Position numbers and translations under genes: made by a program. Under the pieces are notes generated by a model. It had not been told where the DNA came from. It did not search any database and saw nothing but the letters and a program-made list of their open reading frames with translations. A stretch of 64,000 nucleotides of DNA from Myxococcales bacterium 68-20 (GTDB lineage Bacteria > Myxococcota_A > Polyangia > Polyangiales > Polyangiaceae), in NCBI GenBank assembly GCA_001899635.1, contig MKVQ01000043.1:1-64000 (forward strand), read 5' to 3'. Below, piece after piece: positions 14,171-24,595 of this stretch (the stretch's first letter is position 1; every line of letters begins with the position of its first letter).

Positions 14171-15400
14171 TCAGGCGATGCCGAGCGCGCCGCGCATGGC
14201 GCGCTGGGCGACTGCCAGCGAGTGATGCTCCTCCAAGAACGCGTAGCCACCCTCGCGGACGCGCTCGCGGAGGGCAGCGTCGTTTGCGAGGCGCTCGATC
14301 CGCTCGGCGAAGGCGTCGGGGTCCGATGCGATCAGCGCTTCCTTGCCGTCCTCGAGCGGGAGCCCGAACGCGCCGTCCGGCGTCGTGACGACGGGCATTC
14401 CTGCGCGGAAGCCCTCGAGCAGCTTGAGGCGCACGCCGGATCCGCCGGTGATGGGCGCCAGCATCCCGAGCGAGCGCGTGTAGAGCGGCTCGAGATCCTC
14501 GAGGAAGCCGACCGTCTCGATGCCCGGCCCCTTCCACGCCTCCGGGACGGGCAGGCGGCCGGACGCGTCGGGCTTGAGGCCGACGCCGGCGATCTCGAAC
14601 GTTGCGTCCGGGACGCGCTTCCGGACGAGCGGCCAGACCTTCTGGCAGAACCAGTCGAGGCCCATCACGTTCGGCTTCCACCGGAGGCTTCCGACGTAGC
14701 AGAAGTGCGGTCGCCCCGGATGCGGGCGCGCCTTTCGCTCGAAGGTCATCACGACCGGCACGACGTGCGCGTCGCGCCCGGCGAGCGCGCGGAAGTGCTT
14801 CGCATCCTCGTTCGAGATCGCGACGACCGCATCGACCGAGCGGAGCGTGCGCTCCTCGAACCGCCTTGCAGCAGCGTGCTCCGCCTTTGCGACGACCTTC
14901 TTCGGACCAGTCTTCTCGTCGGCGAACTGTTTGAAGAAGTCGCTCTCGACGTTGTGTTGATCGAGCACCTTGCGACAGAACGGGCGCTCCGCCTCGATGT
15001 CCGGCAGGTAGCGGCCCATCCCGAGGTGATCGACGTAGACCACGTCGACGGGGTTGGCGAGGAGCTCGCGGCGGAGCGTACTCCTGAGCTTTCTCGAGTC
15101 CCACTTCCCCGCGAGGTACGGCACGCCGAGGAGACGAAGCGCGACGACACGCGGTACGTAGCGCTTGAAATCGAACAGGTGGATCGGGTGGAAGACCGGG
15201 GGCACCACGCGCAGCTTGTCCACCGCGGCTTCGAGCGCGCGGACGTGGTCGGAGGGCACGTGCTCCTCGGTCACAGAGAGAAGCGTGATCGACTCGACCT
15301 CGGGGAGCGAGGCGATGATGCGCAACTGCGACAGCGTGCGCACGGGACCGCCACTCGTCGCAGGCCACGGGAACTCCGTCGTCAGATGGACCACGCGCAT
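14171..15400 (-). CDS. Family 4 glycosyltransferase
   Basis: Predicted GT-B glycosyltransferase (GT4 family) of 409 residues. The start is ATG 15400, where the Rossmann opening MRVVHLTTEFPWPATSGGP begins; upstream residues in frame belong to the divergent wecB region. The acceptor half spans about 1-200 and includes VDVVYVDHLGMG. The donor half spans about 210-400, with FCYVGSLRWKPN at about 229-240, GIETVGFLEDLEPLY and the E-x7-E-like motif in GGSGVRLKLLEGFRAGMPVVTT (about 325-346). It resembles sugar transferases of exopolysaccharide or glycan clusters of the PelF/TuaC-like type. It diverges from wecB with only 52 bases between the starts, so a shared control region is likely. Its last 44 codons are duplicated downstream. 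Sugar specificity cannot be read from sequence. Confidence 0.88.
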   Translation of the reverse strand: MRVVHLTTEFPWPATSGGPVRTLSQLRIIASLPEVESITLLSVTEEHVPSDHVRALEAAVDKLRVVPPVFHPIHLFDFKRYVPRVVALRLLGVPYLAGKWDSRKLRSTLRRELLANPVDVVYVDHLGMGRYLPDIEAERPFCRKVLDQHNVESDFFKQFADEKTGPKKVVAKAEHAAARRFEERTLRSVDAVVAISNEDAKHFRALAGRDAHVVPVVMTFERKARPHPGRPHFCYVGSLRWKPNVMGLDWFCQKVWPLVRKRVPDATFEIAGVGLKPDASGRLPVPEAWKGPGIETVGFLEDLEPLYTRSLGMLAPITGGSGVRLKLLEGFRAGMPVVTTPDGAFGLPLEDGKEALIASDPDAFAERIERLANDAALRERVREGGYAFLEEHHSLAVAQRAMRGALGIA

Positions 15401-15452
15401 GACTGCCGAACGTAGCCCACCCCACTCGTGGCGTGTACCATTCGTCTCATCC

Positions 15453-16613
15453 ATGACGTCCGGTTCAGGCAAGAAGCGCCGCGTCCTCTGCGTGTTCGGT
15501 ACACGCCCCGAGGCGATCAAGATGGCGCTCCTCTCCAAGGCTCTCCGCGCCCATCCCGATTTCGAAGCCGAGGTCTGCGTTACCGCGCAGCATCGGTCGA
15601 TGCTCGACCAAGTCCTCACCATCTTCGACGTCAAGCCGGCGTTCGATCTCGACCTGATGAAGGACAACCAGGGCCTCGCCGACATCACGTCACGCATCGT
15701 GACGGGGATGACTTCGGTGCTCCGCTCGTTCCAGCCCGACTGGCTCCTCGTCCAGGGCGACACGACGACCGCGTTCGTCGCCGCGCTTGCCGCGTTCTAC
15801 GAGAAGGTGTCCGTCGGCCACGTCGAGGCCGGCCTTCGCACGGGCTTCAAGTACTCGCCATGGCCGGAGGAGATGAACCGCCAGCTCGTCGGCCGCCTCG
15901 CCGATCTTCATCTGCCGCCGACCGAGCGCGCGAAGAAGGCGCTCCTGGCCGAGGGCGTCCCGGACGAGCGGATCCACATCACGGGGAACACCGTCGTCGA
16001 CTCCCTCCTCTGGGTGTCGAAGAAGCTCGACGACGATCGGGCAGAGCGAGCGAAGCTCGACGAGCGCTTCTCGTTCCTCGATCCGAAGCGGCGCCTCATC
16101 CTCATCACCGGGCATCGGCGCGAGAGCTTCGGCAAGCCGTTCGAGGACATGTGCAACGCCTTCGTCGACATCGTGCGGGCGCGCACGGACGTCGAGATCG
16201 TCTACCCCGTGCACCTCAACCCGAACGTCCAGGCGCCGGTGAAGGCGATCCTCGCGTCCGCCCCCGAAGAGCTCCGCGGGCGCATCCACCTGATCGATCC
16301 GATCGAGTACCTCCCATTCGTCTACCTGATGAAGCGCTGCCACTTCATCGTCACCGACTCCGGCGGCGTCCAGGAAGAGGCCCCTTCCCTCGCCAAGCCG
16401 TGTCTCGTCACGCGGAACGACACCGAGCGCCCGGAGGCCGTCGAAGCGGGCACGGCGAAGCTGATCGGAACGCAGCGCGAGCGGATCGTCGAAGAGTCGC
16501 TGCGACTCCTCGATGACGAAACGCACTACCGATCCATGAGCCGCGCCCACAATCCGTACGGCGACGGCAAGGCGAACGACCGCATCGTCCAGATCTTGAG
16601 CTCACAGGGATAG
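15453..16613 (+). CDS. wecB: Non-hydrolysing UDP-N-acetylglucosamine 2-epimerase
   Basis: Cytosolic enzyme interconverting UDP-GlcNAc and UDP-ManNAc, which supplies ManNAc for polysaccharide or wall glycan. It has 386 residues from ATG 15453, a normal length for WecB/MnaA. Conserved blocks are FGTRPEAIKMA (about 15-25), AQHRSMLDQVL (about 46-56), VQGDTTTAFVAALAAF (about 96-111), GHVEAGLRTG (about 118-127), ITGHRRESFGKPF (about 214-226) and VTDSGGVQEEAPSL (about 298-311). All the catalytic neighbourhood residues seen in the family are present. The gene is followed after three bases by a WecG/TagA-type transferase, which uses UDP-ManNAc or ManNAcA in other bacteria. That adjacency supports the assignment. 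Confidence 0.95.
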   Translation: MTSGSGKKRRVLCVFGTRPEAIKMALLSKALRAHPDFEAEVCVTAQHRSMLDQVLTIFDVKPAFDLDLMKDNQGLADITSRIVTGMTSVLRSFQPDWLLVQGDTTTAFVAALAAFYEKVSVGHVEAGLRTGFKYSPWPEEMNRQLVGRLADLHLPPTERAKKALLAEGVPDERIHITGNTVVDSLLWVSKKLDDDRAERAKLDERFSFLDPKRRLILITGHRRESFGKPFEDMCNAFVDIVRARTDVEIVYPVHLNPNVQAPVKAILASAPEELRGRIHLIDPIEYLPFVYLMKRCHFIVTDSGGVQEEAPSLAKPCLVTRNDTERPEAVEAGTAKLIGTQRERIVEESLRLLDDETHYRSMSRAHNPYGDGKANDRIVQILSSQG

Positions 16614-16616
16614 CCG

Positions 16617-17444
16617 ATGGCGCACCGCTCCGAATCCCTGGACGACTCCCCTCAGCACCTCGCCCCCACCGGCCACCCCATGAGCGATCGCATCGACCTG
16701 CTCGGCTGCCCGTTCGATTCGATCACCGAGAACGAGACCGTCGAGCTCGTCTTCCGGTGGAAGAAGGCCCCCGAGCGCAAGAGCCATCACATCATCACCG
16801 TTAACGTGGCCATCCTGATGATGGCGCGCGACGACGCGAAGCTCGCGAACGCGATCGAGAAGGCCGATCTCGTGGTCGTGGACGGCAAGCCGCTGGTGTG
16901 GACGTCGAAGTGGCTCCGTGCGCCCGTCCCGGAGAAGGTCTCCGGCGTCGACCTCATGCGACGCATCCTCGAGGTCGGGAACGAGCGCGGGCTCTCCATC
17001 TTCCTCCTCGGCACGACCCAGGAGCGGCTCGACGCGCTCGAGCGCGTCATCCGCGCGAAGTACCCGAACGTCGTCATCGCCGGCACGCGAAACGGCTACT
17101 TCAAGGTCCCCGACTATCCGGAGGTGACGAAGCAGATCCGCGAGGCGAAGGCAGACCTTCTCCTCGTCGGGATGCCGGCCCCCTTCAAGGAGATCTGGTG
17201 CGAGGAGCATCGCAAGGCGCTCGCAACGCCCGCGATCCTCGGCGTCGGTGGCGCGTTCGACGTCATGGCCGGCTTCGTCCCGCGAGCACCTCGCGTCATG
17301 CAAGAAGCCGGGCTCGAGTGGGCCTGGCGCCTCGCGATGGAGCCGAAGAAGCTCTGGAAGCGCTACCTCGTCACGAACTCGGCGTTCATCGCGCTCCTCG
17401 GCAAGACGCTCGCCGCGCAACGCTTCGCCCTGAAACGGCGCTAG
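16617..17444 (+). CDS. WecG/TagA/CpsF family glycosyltransferase
   Basis: Predicted GT26 transferase adding a ManNAc-type sugar to a lipid-linked acceptor at the inner face of the membrane. The 275-residue reading frame starts at ATG 16617, behind AGGGA, three bases after wecB. A second ATG at 16681 (MSDRIDLLGCPFD) matches the usual family start and could be the real one. Family blocks are HHIITVNVAILMMARDD (about 60-76), DLVVVDGKPLVW (about 84-95), VSGVDLMRRIL, IFLLGTTQERLDAL (about 127-140) and LLVGMPAPFKEIW (about 182-194). The GVGGAFDVMAGFVPRAP block near 216-232 is also typical. With wecB it makes a two-gene operon for ManNAc transfer, probably part of an exopolysaccharide or O-glycan pathway. 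Confidence 0.92.
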   Translation: MAHRSESLDDSPQHLAPTGHPMSDRIDLLGCPFDSITENETVELVFRWKKAPERKSHHIITVNVAILMMARDDAKLANAIEKADLVVVDGKPLVWTSKWLRAPVPEKVSGVDLMRRILEVGNERGLSIFLLGTTQERLDALERVIRAKYPNVVIAGTRNGYFKVPDYPEVTKQIREAKADLLLVGMPAPFKEIWCEEHRKALATPAILGVGGAFDVMAGFVPRAPRVMQEAGLEWAWRLAMEPKKLWKRYLVTNSAFIALLGKTLAAQRFALKRR

Positions 17445-17497
17445 CCGACACGAACGCCTTCAGGCGCACCGCATCCGGCGCGCGACCTCCGAAATGC

Positions 17498-17535
17498 CGA
17501 AGAGCACCGCCCGCGTACTGCGGGGGTGCTCTTCG
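17498..17535. terminator. Hairpin between wecG-like gene and ctaF, bidirectional terminator
   Basis: CGAAGAGCACC (17498-17508) pairs perfectly with GGTGCTCTTCG (17525-17535), and CCCGC (17510-17514) pairs with GCGGG (17520-17524) around GTACT. The stem is 16 bp with one bulged base. It lies 53 bases after the wecG-like stop and 36 bases beyond the ctaF stop. No T-run is present. Confidence 0.75.
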
Positions 17536-17571
17536 AGGGAGTGCTCCGGACGGAGCGATCGGCGTCGGCTG

Positions 17572-18039
17572 TCAGTGAGCCGCGGGAGCGGCGCCGCTCG
17601 AGGCGGGCGTCGCGCCGTGCTCACCACCGGCGGCCGCCGGGGTGGGCTGGACGAAGCCGCCGGGGGCATCCTCGCCGGTCTTCGGCAGCACCTTCACGTT
17701 CTGATCTGCATCGAGCTCGCCGCGACGCTCGGTGTCGTTCAGCGTGTACGCGAAGAAGACACCGATGAAGAAGAGGCAGGAGACGAAGATCAGCGCGTTG
17801 AACTTGTTGTCGTAGCGCAGGTGCATGAAGAACGTCACGACGAGGGACGCCTTCGTCGTGGCGATCAGGATGACGACGATCAGGTTCATGCGACCGAGAT
17901 CGACGTACGACTGTCCCACCGTGAGGATGGTCAGCGCGATCAGCGCGAGGAACACGCCGACGTAGAACGCCGTGGACGAGATGTGCGCGTGAACCGCGCC
18001 GTCGTCCTTGTGCGGATGAGCAGGAGTCTGGGTTGCCAT
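17572..18039 (-). CDS. ctaF: Cytochrome c oxidase subunit IV (bacterial type)
   Basis: Small accessory subunit of the aa3/caa3 oxidase in the inner membrane. The 155-residue protein has a His-rich start (HPHKDDGAVHAH), three hydrophobic segments at about 25-48, 53-75 and 85-105, and a soluble tail rich in Ala, Gly and Pro. The middle helix boundary TTKASLVVTFFMHLRYD is the strongest family mark of the prokaryotic subunit IV (COX4_pro) fold. It is the last gene of the act-cta operon and starts 13 bases after ctaE ends. A strong hairpin follows it. Confidence 0.88.
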   Translation of the reverse strand: MATQTPAHPHKDDGAVHAHISSTAFYVGVFLALIALTILTVGQSYVDLGRMNLIVVILIATTKASLVVTFFMHLRYDNKFNALIFVSCLFFIGVFFAYTLNDTERRGELDADQNVKVLPKTGEDAPGGFVQPTPAAAGGEHGATPASSGAAPAAH

Positions 18040-18052
18040 CGCGAGCCTCGGA

Positions 18053-18759
18053 TCAGACCAGGTAGAGCAGTGGGAAGAGGTAGATCCACACGAGGTCGAC
18101 GAGGTGCCAGTAGAGGGCGACGATGTCGACGGGGGTGAAGTACTCCTTCGAGAACTCGCCCCGGTTGTTGCGGATCCAGACCCAGATGAGGACGCCGATT
18201 CCGATGATGACGTGGATCCCGTGGATGCCCGTCATCATGAAGTAGATCCCGAAGAACGACCCGGCGTTCGCGGGGAGCGCCGGCGCCCCGGCGACCAGGT
18301 GCTCGGCGTGCGGGTGGAAGTACCGGCCCGGGAGGAGGCCCGCGTGGATCTTGTGGGTGTACTCGAGGTACTTCACCACGAGGAAGAAGCAGGCGCAGAC
18401 GATCGTGATGAGGATGAAGTTCCCCGTCGCCTTCTGCTTCCCGAGCTGTGCCGACCGGACGGCCATGGCCGCCGTGAACGACGAGAACAGGAGGACGACG
18501 GTGTTCGCGCCGCCCATGATCTTGTCGAGCTGGTGGCTCGCCGCGAAGAACATCTCGGGGTACCAGCTTCGGTACACACCGTAGGCGACGAAGAGCCCGC
18601 TGAAGAACAGGAGCTCCTGCGCCAGGAACACCCACATTCCGAGCTTGGCGGCGTCGAACTGCTGCGCCGGCGTGTCGAAGTGGTGGGCGAGCCACTTCGG
18701 GCCATGGTGCCCGTGGCCGTGGTCGTCGTGCGCGTCAGCAGCCGCGGTGGCTTCGCTGC

Positions 18760-18763
<4 letters not shown>
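18053..18763 (-). CDS. ctaE: Cytochrome c oxidase subunit III
   Basis: Core membrane subunit of the heme-copper oxidase. The 236-residue protein has a His/Asp-rich N-terminus ([12 protein letters not shown]) and seven-helix-type hydrophobic pattern. Family marks include [17 protein letters not shown] (about 40-56), the [17 protein letters not shown] helix (about 121-137) and [19 protein letters not shown] (about 166-184), which contains the conserved His pair. It ends in [23 protein letters not shown], the usual subunit III C-terminus. Its ATG overlaps the ctaD stop by four bases (ATGA), showing translational coupling. Confidence 0.95.
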
Positions 18764-20508
<1,745 letters not shown>

Positions 20509-20536
20509 GGTTGGTCTCGCGCGGTTACAGCACGTA

Positions 20537-21511
20537 TTACTTGAGGCTCTTGAGGTAGGCGATCACGGCGTCGAGCTGCGCGTCCTTCATGACGAAGGGC
20601 GGCATCTGGACCGTGGCGTAGCCGGCGACGATCTTCGCATTCGGGCGGAGGATCGATTCGCGGAGGTAGTTCTCGTCTGCCTGGACGACACCGGCGGTGG
20701 TCTGCACCTCGTGCCCGAAGACGCCCGCGAGCTTCGGACCGACCGTCTTCGATCCGCTGATCTCGCCGCTGCCGCCTGCGCCGTGGCAGGTCGTGCAACC
20801 GTTCTTCACGAAGAGGCGCTCGCCCCACTTGGCGGGCTCGCACTCCTCGGGGGTGCCCGAACAGCCACCAAGCTTCTTCTCCCACTCCTTGTACTCGGCG
20901 GGCGGAAGGATCTTCACCGTGGCGATCATGCCGGAGTGGCTCGTGCCGCAGTACTCCGCGCAGAAGACGTGCGCGTCGCCGGCCTTGGTCGGCGTGAACT
21001 GGATGAACGAGTACTGGCCCGGCACGGCGTCCCGCTTCATGCGGAACTCGGGGATGAAGAACGAGTGGATGACGTCTTCCGACGAGAGGATCATCTTGTA
21101 CGGACGACCGAGCTCGAGCGTGAGCTCGCCCGGCTCACGATCGCCGGTCGGGTACTCGAACTCCCAGCTCCACTTCTTGCCGCGAACGCGGATCTCGGTC
21201 GCGCCTTCGGCGGCCGTCGCGTTGCGGATGTAGCCGGTGAAGCCGGCGTGGAAGAGGAAGAAGATGAAGATGGTCGGAGTGATCGTCCAGAACAACTCCA
21301 GCTTCATGAAGTGGCCGGTGGGCTCCGGCTTCACTCCCGGCTTCCTCTTGTACTTCGCGACGAAGTAGAGGAGCGCCGCGGTCACCGCCACCGTGAAGAC
21401 GACGGAGAACCAGAAGATGAAATCGTACGCCTTGTCGATCGGCGGGGCCGTGTCGGCCATCGACGGCGGCAGCTGGAAACTATCGGACTCGACCGGTTGA
21501 AACAGCAGCAC
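20537..21511 (-). CDS. ctaC: Cytochrome c oxidase subunit II with fused cytochrome c domain (caa3 type)
   Basis: Takes electrons through CuA to subunit I and carries its own cytochrome c. The 324-residue protein starts at GTG 21511, two bases after the sco gene. Two membrane helices lie at about 30-52 and 72-95, the cupredoxin domain at about 105-205, and the cytochrome c domain at about 225-324. The CuA ligands are His 149 in [12 protein letters not shown] and [12 protein letters not shown] (184-195). Heme binding is CTTCH (239-243) with the likely axial Met in QMPPF (302-306). This fusion defines a caa3 oxidase and fits direct electron delivery from Alternative Complex III. No lipobox is seen at the start. 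Confidence 0.95.
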   Translation of the reverse strand: MLLFQPVESDSFQLPPSMADTAPPIDKAYDFIFWFSVVFTVAVTAALLYFVAKYKRKPGVKPEPTGHFMKLELFWTITPTIFIFFLFHAGFTGYIRNATAAEGATEIRVRGKKWSWEFEYPTGDREPGELTLELGRPYKMILSSEDVIHSFFIPEFRMKRDAVPGQYSFIQFTPTKAGDAHVFCAEYCGTSHSGMIATVKILPPAEYKEWEKKLGGCSGTPEECEPAKWGERLFVKNGCTTCHGAGGSGEISGSKTVGPKLAGVFGHEVQTTAGVVQADENYLRESILRPNAKIVAGYATVQMPPFVMKDAQLDAVIAYLKSLK

Positions 21512-21513
21512 CT

Positions 21514-22482
21514 TCAGCCTCCTCGAACGCTGACTGCGGTGGGGTCGAGCCTCTCTCGACCGGAATTTTCGGGGTGTTCCCGTGTCATATCTTTGGGTGG
21601 GCCTCCGGCGTCATCGCCGCCGTCCTGGCCCGAGGTCTTGCGCTTCTTCTTGGCAATCTCGCGACCCCAGAAGAGGCCGAGCATGCCGAGGACGACGATC
21701 GCGATGGCGCCACCACCGACCTGCATCACGCGCATCGCGACGAGGACGTACTTACCGCCCTGCGGATCGTAGTGATAGCAGTACAGGATGAGCTGCTCGA
21801 CCGTCGTGATGTGTCGGCCCTCGGACGCCTCGAGGAGACCGAGGCGAAGGTCGGGGGCCGGGAACTCGAGCCCGTACAGGTAGCGGGCCATCCGCCCGTT
21901 CGGCTTCACGATGAAGACGACCGAAGCGTGCCCCCACTGCTTCTGCCGCTCGTCGTACTCGTACTCGAAGCCGGCGGCCTGGGTGACGGCTTCGATCGCG
22001 GCGATGTCGCCGGAGAGGAAGTGCCACCCGCCGTTCGCCGTCGTGTGGTCGCGCCCGTACTCGTTCAGGATGCTCGCGCGCTTCTCGGCGGACTTCTGGA
22101 GCGATTCGTTCGGGTCGATGCTGATCGTGACGACGTCGAACTCCTTGCCGATGGTCCAGCCAACTCCCTTGAGGCCGGCGGCGAGGTTGTTCGTGATCAT
22201 CCCGCAGACGACGGGGCACGTGTGGTACGCGAACTGGAGCACCACCGGCCGCTTTCCGTCGAAGTACTTCCCGAGCGTGACGGGCGCGCCGGTGTGATCG
22301 CGGAAAGGTGTCTCGAGCGGGAGCGGCCCGTCGAGGTGCTCCTTTACCCCGACGCGCTCGAGCTCGCGCGGCATCGCCGCGACCTGCGCGCCCGCCGAGC
22401 CAGGGACGAGCAGCGCGAGGACACAGGCCACCATCGCGATCAACGTCGCGGCGGCGGTCCGGGTCTGCGCTTTCGTCTTCAT
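21514..22482 (-). CDS. SCO1/SenC-type copper chaperone with C-terminal membrane helix
   Basis: Thioredoxin-fold protein that delivers or reduces copper for the CuA site. It has 322 residues. A signal peptide or anchor (about 10-32) leads into the SCO domain (about 55-240) with copper ligands CPVVC (89-93) and the His in GHASVVFIV (about 184). The YRHTCPVVC-type entry and DVVTISIDPNE (about 117-127) are typical. Unlike short Sco proteins it has a later loop with YCYHYDPQGGKY and a second hydrophobic helix at about 260-285, followed by a Lys/Asp/Gly-rich tail. It sits directly before ctaC, the subunit it would load. Confidence 0.92.
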   Translation of the reverse strand: MKTKAQTRTAAATLIAMVACVLALLVPGSAGAQVAAMPRELERVGVKEHLDGPLPLETPFRDHTGAPVTLGKYFDGKRPVVLQFAYHTCPVVCGMITNNLAAGLKGVGWTIGKEFDVVTISIDPNESLQKSAEKRASILNEYGRDHTTANGGWHFLSGDIAAIEAVTQAAGFEYEYDERQKQWGHASVVFIVKPNGRMARYLYGLEFPAPDLRLGLLEASEGRHITTVEQLILYCYHYDPQGGKYVLVAMRVMQVGGGAIAIVVLGMLGLFWGREIAKKKRKTSGQDGGDDAGGPPKDMTREHPENSGRERLDPTAVSVRGG

Positions 22483-22521
22483 GGCGTGGCGTCTGCGAGG
22501 GGTGTTCGGTGGGACTTGGGA

Positions 22522-23070
22522 CTAGTGGTGACCGTGACCGCGAGCGCCGCCCGCATCGCCGGCGGGGGCCGGCTGCGGAGCGAGGGGAAGCGCGCCGGCG
22601 TCGCCCTGCGCAGCGTGCGAGGCACCTGCGTCGGCGGCAAGCGGCGTGGCGCCCGCGTCATCCGCGAGCGTCGCTGCGCCCGCGTCGTCCGGCGCGCCCG
22701 CGTCGTCCGCGGGCGGGGCCGGCGCCTGGACCGGGTGCGGCGTCGGCGCAGGCTTCGGCAGCTTGCTCCAACCCGTCATCGGTCCGAGGTCGTCCGACTG
22801 CTGCGGAGTGATGAGCGCGGGGCGCTCGCCCTTCGCGACTGCCGCCATCGCCTTCTGGATGGGCATGCTGCCGCTCGTGAGCGCGACGGTCTCGGCCTTG
22901 TGCAGCTCGTCCTTGTCGGTCGTCGGCGCGAGCTTCTCGCGCTGCGCCTGGTCGGTCATCATCGCGTAGTAGCTCTTCAGCACGAAGTCGATGCCGATGA
23001 GCGTGATCACGGTGATGACCGCGATCGTCACGATGAGCTTCAGTCTCGGCGGTGTGTTGTCGATCGCCAT
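22522..23070 (-). CDS. Unassigned single-helix membrane protein inside the act-cta operon
   Basis: I cannot name this 182-residue product. It has one N-terminal hydrophobic segment at about 9-31 (KLIVTIAVITVITLIGIDFV) and then about 75 residues that look folded (KSYYAMMTDQAQREKLA, SGSMPIQKAMAAVAKGERP). The last 80 residues are low-complexity Ala/Pro/Asp with DDAGA repeats ending GHGHH. It has no Cys, so no heme or copper pair. Position between actF and sco, with 25- and 39-base gaps, says it is made with the complex. It may correspond to the poorly conserved small extra subunits (ActG or ActH) found with some Alternative Complex III enzymes, or be an assembly factor. That is inference from place only. 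Confidence 0.6.
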   Translation of the reverse strand: MAIDNTPPRLKLIVTIAVITVITLIGIDFVLKSYYAMMTDQAQREKLAPTTDKDELHKAETVALTSGSMPIQKAMAAVAKGERPALITPQQSDDLGPMTGWSKLPKPAPTPHPVQAPAPPADDAGAPDDAGAATLADDAGATPLAADAGASHAAQGDAGALPLAPQPAPAGDAGGARGHGHH

Positions 23071-23095
23071 GGCTGGTCTCTTGCGGTCCGTCGGG

Positions 23096-24595
23096 TCAGG
23101 CGTTGAGGAACTGCAGCGAGCGCTGGAGGCGCGGGTCGCCGACCGGAACGAGCGAGTGCTGGTTCATGCGGTTGAAGACGAAGGCGCCGTAGATTCCGGC
23201 GACAGCGAGCAGGCACGCCGCGTCGAGCCAGTGGAACGAGAAGCCGGCCTGTCCGGGGAGGAAGTTCGGCATCACGAACCAGTAGATGTCGACGACGTGC
23301 ATCACGAGGATGATGACCGCACCGATCTGGAGACGACCGACGTTGCGCTTGAAGTTGCGCGAGATCGTCCAGAAGAACGGCACCACGAAGTGGAAGAGGA
23401 TGAGGGCCATCGAGACGTTGGCCCAGGGCTCGAACTCCCAGCGCTTGTGGAAGAAGGTCGTCTCCTCCGGGAGCGCCGCGTACCAGATCAGCATGAACTG
23501 GGAGAAGTGGACGTAGGCCCAGAAGACCAGGAAGCCGAACATCAGCTTTCCGAGGTCGTGGAAGTGCTCGATCGTCACGGCGCCCTTGAGCGGGCCGGAC
23601 GAGCGCAGCGCGAGGGTGATCAGGATGATGGCCGCGAGGCTCGAGACGACACCGCTGGCGAAGATGACGACGCCGAAGATGGTCGAGAACCACATCGGGT
23701 CGAGCGACATGATCCAGTCGAACGCCGCGAACGTGAGCGTCAGGGCGTAGAGGAACGTCGCCACGGGGGCGAAGCGAGCGGCCGCGAGCGTGAGCTTCGG
23801 GTCCTTGCTCTTGTCCTGCGCCGTCGAGTAGCCGAAGAGGCGCATCGCGAGGAGCACCCACACGGCAAAGTAGATGACGACGCGAATGAGGAAGAACGTC
23901 TTGTTCAGGTACGGCGCCTTCTTCGCCAGCACCGTCTTCTCGTAGACCTCGTGCGGGTCGCCCATCGGGCCGTGCGCGGCGTGCCCGCCGGCGGCGTGTC
24001 CGCCGGCAGCGTGAGCAGCGGCCGCTCCGTGCGCCGGCGCGCCGTGAGCGGCGGCCGCAGCGTGCGGAGTCGCGCCGTGAGCATCCGCGGGAGCCGCGAG
24101 AGCAGCAGCCGGGTTCGCGGCCGGAGCGGGGTCAGCCGCCGGTGCGGCGTGATCCTGCGCGTAGGCCGGCGTGATCAGGTTGAACGAGCCGTGCTTCTCC
24201 GGCGCGGCGTGCTCGCCGTGCTCCGTCTTTCCGTGCTCACCGAGCCACGGGAAGAGCTGGTTCATCGACATCAGCACCGGCAGGAACAGCGGGACGAGCG
24301 CGATGATGCCGAGCCCGAAGAACTCCGCCGTGCGCCGCACCGTCACGCTCCATCCGGCGGACGTCAGGTGCTGGATGAGCACGAAGAAGATCGCGCCGAG
24401 CGCGATCGTCAGCACGGTGATGAACGCGAACAGCCAGGAGAACGCGAAGCGTCGCGGGTCCTGCATGTAGCCGAGCCCGGCGCCGACCAGGCCGAGGGCG
24501 CCGATGCCGGCGAACACCTTCCACGCGCCTGCCCACGACGAGCCGGCGAGCTGCCAGCTGTTCTCGGTTTCTTTCTTCGCCTTCGCAGCGCTCAC
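23096..24595 (-). CDS. actF: Alternative Complex III subunit ActF (NrfD-like membrane subunit)
   Basis: Second large quinol-handling membrane subunit of Alternative Complex III, homologous to ActC and NrfD but more diverged. The 499-residue protein has about ten hydrophobic segments. Between helices two and four there is a long hydrophilic loop (about 115-235), rich in Ala and His (HGAAAAHAAGGHAAGGHAAH) and specific to this protein. The conserved core runs through NKTFFLIRVVIYFAVWVLL, AAFDWIMSLDPMWFSTIFG (about 296-314) and HDLGKLMFGFLVFWAYVHFS (about 342-361); the last is a strong ActF mark. It overlaps actE by four bases. Confidence 0.92.
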   Translation of the reverse strand: MSAAKAKKETENSWQLAGSSWAGAWKVFAGIGALGLVGAGLGYMQDPRRFAFSWLFAFITVLTIALGAIFFVLIQHLTSAGWSVTVRRTAEFFGLGIIALVPLFLPVLMSMNQLFPWLGEHGKTEHGEHAAPEKHGSFNLITPAYAQDHAAPAADPAPAANPAAALAAPADAHGATPHAAAAAHGAPAHGAAAAHAAGGHAAGGHAAHGPMGDPHEVYEKTVLAKKAPYLNKTFFLIRVVIYFAVWVLLAMRLFGYSTAQDKSKDPKLTLAAARFAPVATFLYALTLTFAAFDWIMSLDPMWFSTIFGVVIFASGVVSSLAAIILITLALRSSGPLKGAVTIEHFHDLGKLMFGFLVFWAYVHFSQFMLIWYAALPEETTFFHKRWEFEPWANVSMALILFHFVVPFFWTISRNFKRNVGRLQIGAVIILVMHVVDIYWFVMPNFLPGQAGFSFHWLDAACLLAVAGIYGAFVFNRMNQHSLVPVGDPRLQRSLQFLNA

